This document shows, one piece after another, positions 5,583 through 6,488 of a DNA stretch of 6,488 nucleotides. A model generated the notes under the pieces. It ran no database searches, had not been told where the DNA came from, and saw only the letters and a list, made by a program, of their open reading frames with translations. The DNA lies in the NCBI GenBank assembly GCA_946185175.1, contig CAMHIH010000039.1, positions 1 to 6,488 on the forward strand, written 5' to 3'. Position 1 is the first letter of the stretch; every line of letters starts with the position of its first letter. The position numbers and the translations under genes were made by a program. This stretch comes from an uncultured Candidatus Saccharibacteria bacterium. Lineage in GTDB: Bacteria > Patescibacteriota > Saccharimonadia > Saccharimonadales > Saccharimonadaceae.

Positions 5583-6488
5583 ATGGAACCAAATGATCAA
5601 CCAGCCGACAAAACGACTGAAACTCCAGAGTCCGAACAGGACCAAGGTGTTCAGGTTGGCGATGCGGCCCCACTCGAGTCTGAGGCAGAGCAAAACGGAG
5701 AACTAAATGGTGGCGATATTGAAGTCGCAGACGAAAAAGACGAATCGATGCTATCGCTAGAAGAGCGCAATATTCGAAATAGCCCGAATATTGCCGCACC
5801 GACTACCGGTCCCACCGAGGAGGAAATCGCCGCAAAGAAGCGTGAAGAAGAGATTAAAAAGCTTGACGAACTTAAGCCGATCGTTAATGAAACGCTGATA
5901 GATAACGGTAAGAGTATGGAGCGAAAAAAGCGTCGCCCACTCGTAATTGCCTTTATCGTAATCGCGGTGCTTATGATTGCTGGCGTCGCCGGCGTTATGT
6001 TCTATACTAACCAGAAAAAGCCTCAAAAAGATATTCCGGCCCCAGTTATTACTTATACCGATGAGGTTAAGGTCGGTGTTGACGCGCGTTTAAAGAGCGC
6101 TTTCGATGAAGTATCTAGTAATATTGCGAACTTTGAAGCTATTAAGGCCACCACGCCAGAAAATAATGTTTTCTCGACTGAATTATTAACGAAGAAGGAA
6201 TATGACTTGCTATTAACGGCAGATTACGAGGCAAACATTGTCGATCCGGGCGAAGATCCAACCTACGTTTCAGTTAATAAAACACCATTTCTGAATGATG
6301 CCATCGTGGCGATCGTCAATCAAGATGCCGCGGTTGACGAACTGACGAGCGCGCAAATCGCAGACATCGTGTCGGGTAAAGCAGTTTATTGGACTGATCT
6401 AACGGGCGAATCTGCAGTTGATGGCGAGGATAATGAGGAAGTTGCCTCGACTGAGCCAGCTCCAATCAATTTGGGCTTTATGGTCGAC
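5583..6488 (+). CDS. Membrane-anchored PstS-like substrate-binding protein (3' truncated)
   Basis: The frame stays open to the window end, with 302 residues visible. Residues 1-77 are acidic and low-complexity. A charged, probably helical or coiled-coil stretch follows at 78-98 (EEEIAAKKREEEIKKLDELK), then a basic stop RKKRRP (114-119) and one membrane helix (about 120-141). The remainder should face outward. The stretch LNDAIVAIVNQDAAVDEL (237-254) with TSAQIADIVSGKAVYWTDL (255-273) matches the phosphate-binding-protein pattern in which a VVN-D segment precedes LT..Q..DIFSGKI.NW. An acidic insertion (about 276-292) then precedes APINLGFMVD, the likely counterpart of the I-V-R strand of PstS. 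The usual early GSST phosphate loop is not evident, so the ligand may not be phosphate. Known PstS proteins have a signal peptide or lipobox; this one has a long cytoplasmic tail instead. No pstC/A/B genes are visible. Upstream are its own promoter and SD. Family assignment is moderate, ligand unknown. Confidence 0.75.
   Translation, partial: MEPNDQPADKTTETPESEQDQGVQVGDAAPLESEAEQNGELNGGDIEVADEKDESMLSLEERNIRNSPNIAAPTTGPTEEEIAAKKREEEIKKLDELKPIVNETLIDNGKSMERKKRRPLVIAFIVIAVLMIAGVAGVMFYTNQKKPQKDIPAPVITYTDEVKVGVDARLKSAFDEVSSNIANFEAIKATTPENNVFSTELLTKKEYDLLLTADYEANIVDPGEDPTYVSVNKTPFLNDAIVAIVNQDAAVDELTSAQIADIVSGKAVYWTDLTGESAVDGEDNEEVASTEPAPINLGFMVD

Overview
The window is a gene-dense, all plus-strand chromosomal stretch of moderate GC. 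It most resembles a Patescibacteria/CPR genome, probably Candidatus Saccharibacteria (TM7). That placement is an inference. It rests on small core genes with short spacers, a ruvX-mltG pair, single-pass membrane proteins with long acidic cytoplasmic tails (one with a baseplate-J-like ectodomain), a compact Obg with no recognisable C-terminal OCT domain, and genes that lack Shine-Dalgarno sequences. UGA is not used as a sense codon in any gene seen here, and all five visible stops are TAA, so the standard bacterial code fits.

Layout. (1) 1-1488: 3' part of a gene for a bitopic membrane protein with a Lys/Glu-rich cytoplasmic tail and a baseplate-J-like extracellular region. (2) 1488-1940: ruvX (YqgF-type nuclease), whose ATG overlaps the previous stop by one base. 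(3) 1944-3017: mltG, an endolytic murein transglycosylase preceded by a strong Shine-Dalgarno. These three form one apparent operon. (4) 3018-3120: a promoter with an extended -10, then a short leader able to form two hairpins. (5) 3121-4290: a secreted or membrane-anchored protein with two LysM modules and a CHAP peptidase/amidase domain. (6) 4296-4321: an intrinsic terminator. (7) 4356-5507: the Obg GTPase gene, driven by a promoter so close to the ATG that the mRNA is predicted to be leaderless. (8) 5508-5582: another extended -10 promoter and a ribosome binding site. (9) 5583-6488: 5' part of a gene running off the window, for a bitopic protein with an acidic tail and a diverged PstS-like substrate-binding domain.

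The common theme is the cell envelope. MltG cuts nascent glycan strands, the LysM-CHAP protein binds and cuts peptidoglycan, and the two flanking proteins present extracytoplasmic domains on single membrane anchors. RuvX and Obg are housekeeping functions (nucleic acid processing and ribosome maturation). There is no sign of mobile elements, CRISPR, tRNA/rRNA or phage. I do not see a clearly new multi-gene system. The least explained items are the structured leader before the LysM-CHAP gene, the leaderless obgE, the atypical G4 motif of Obg, and the tethered PstS-like protein.
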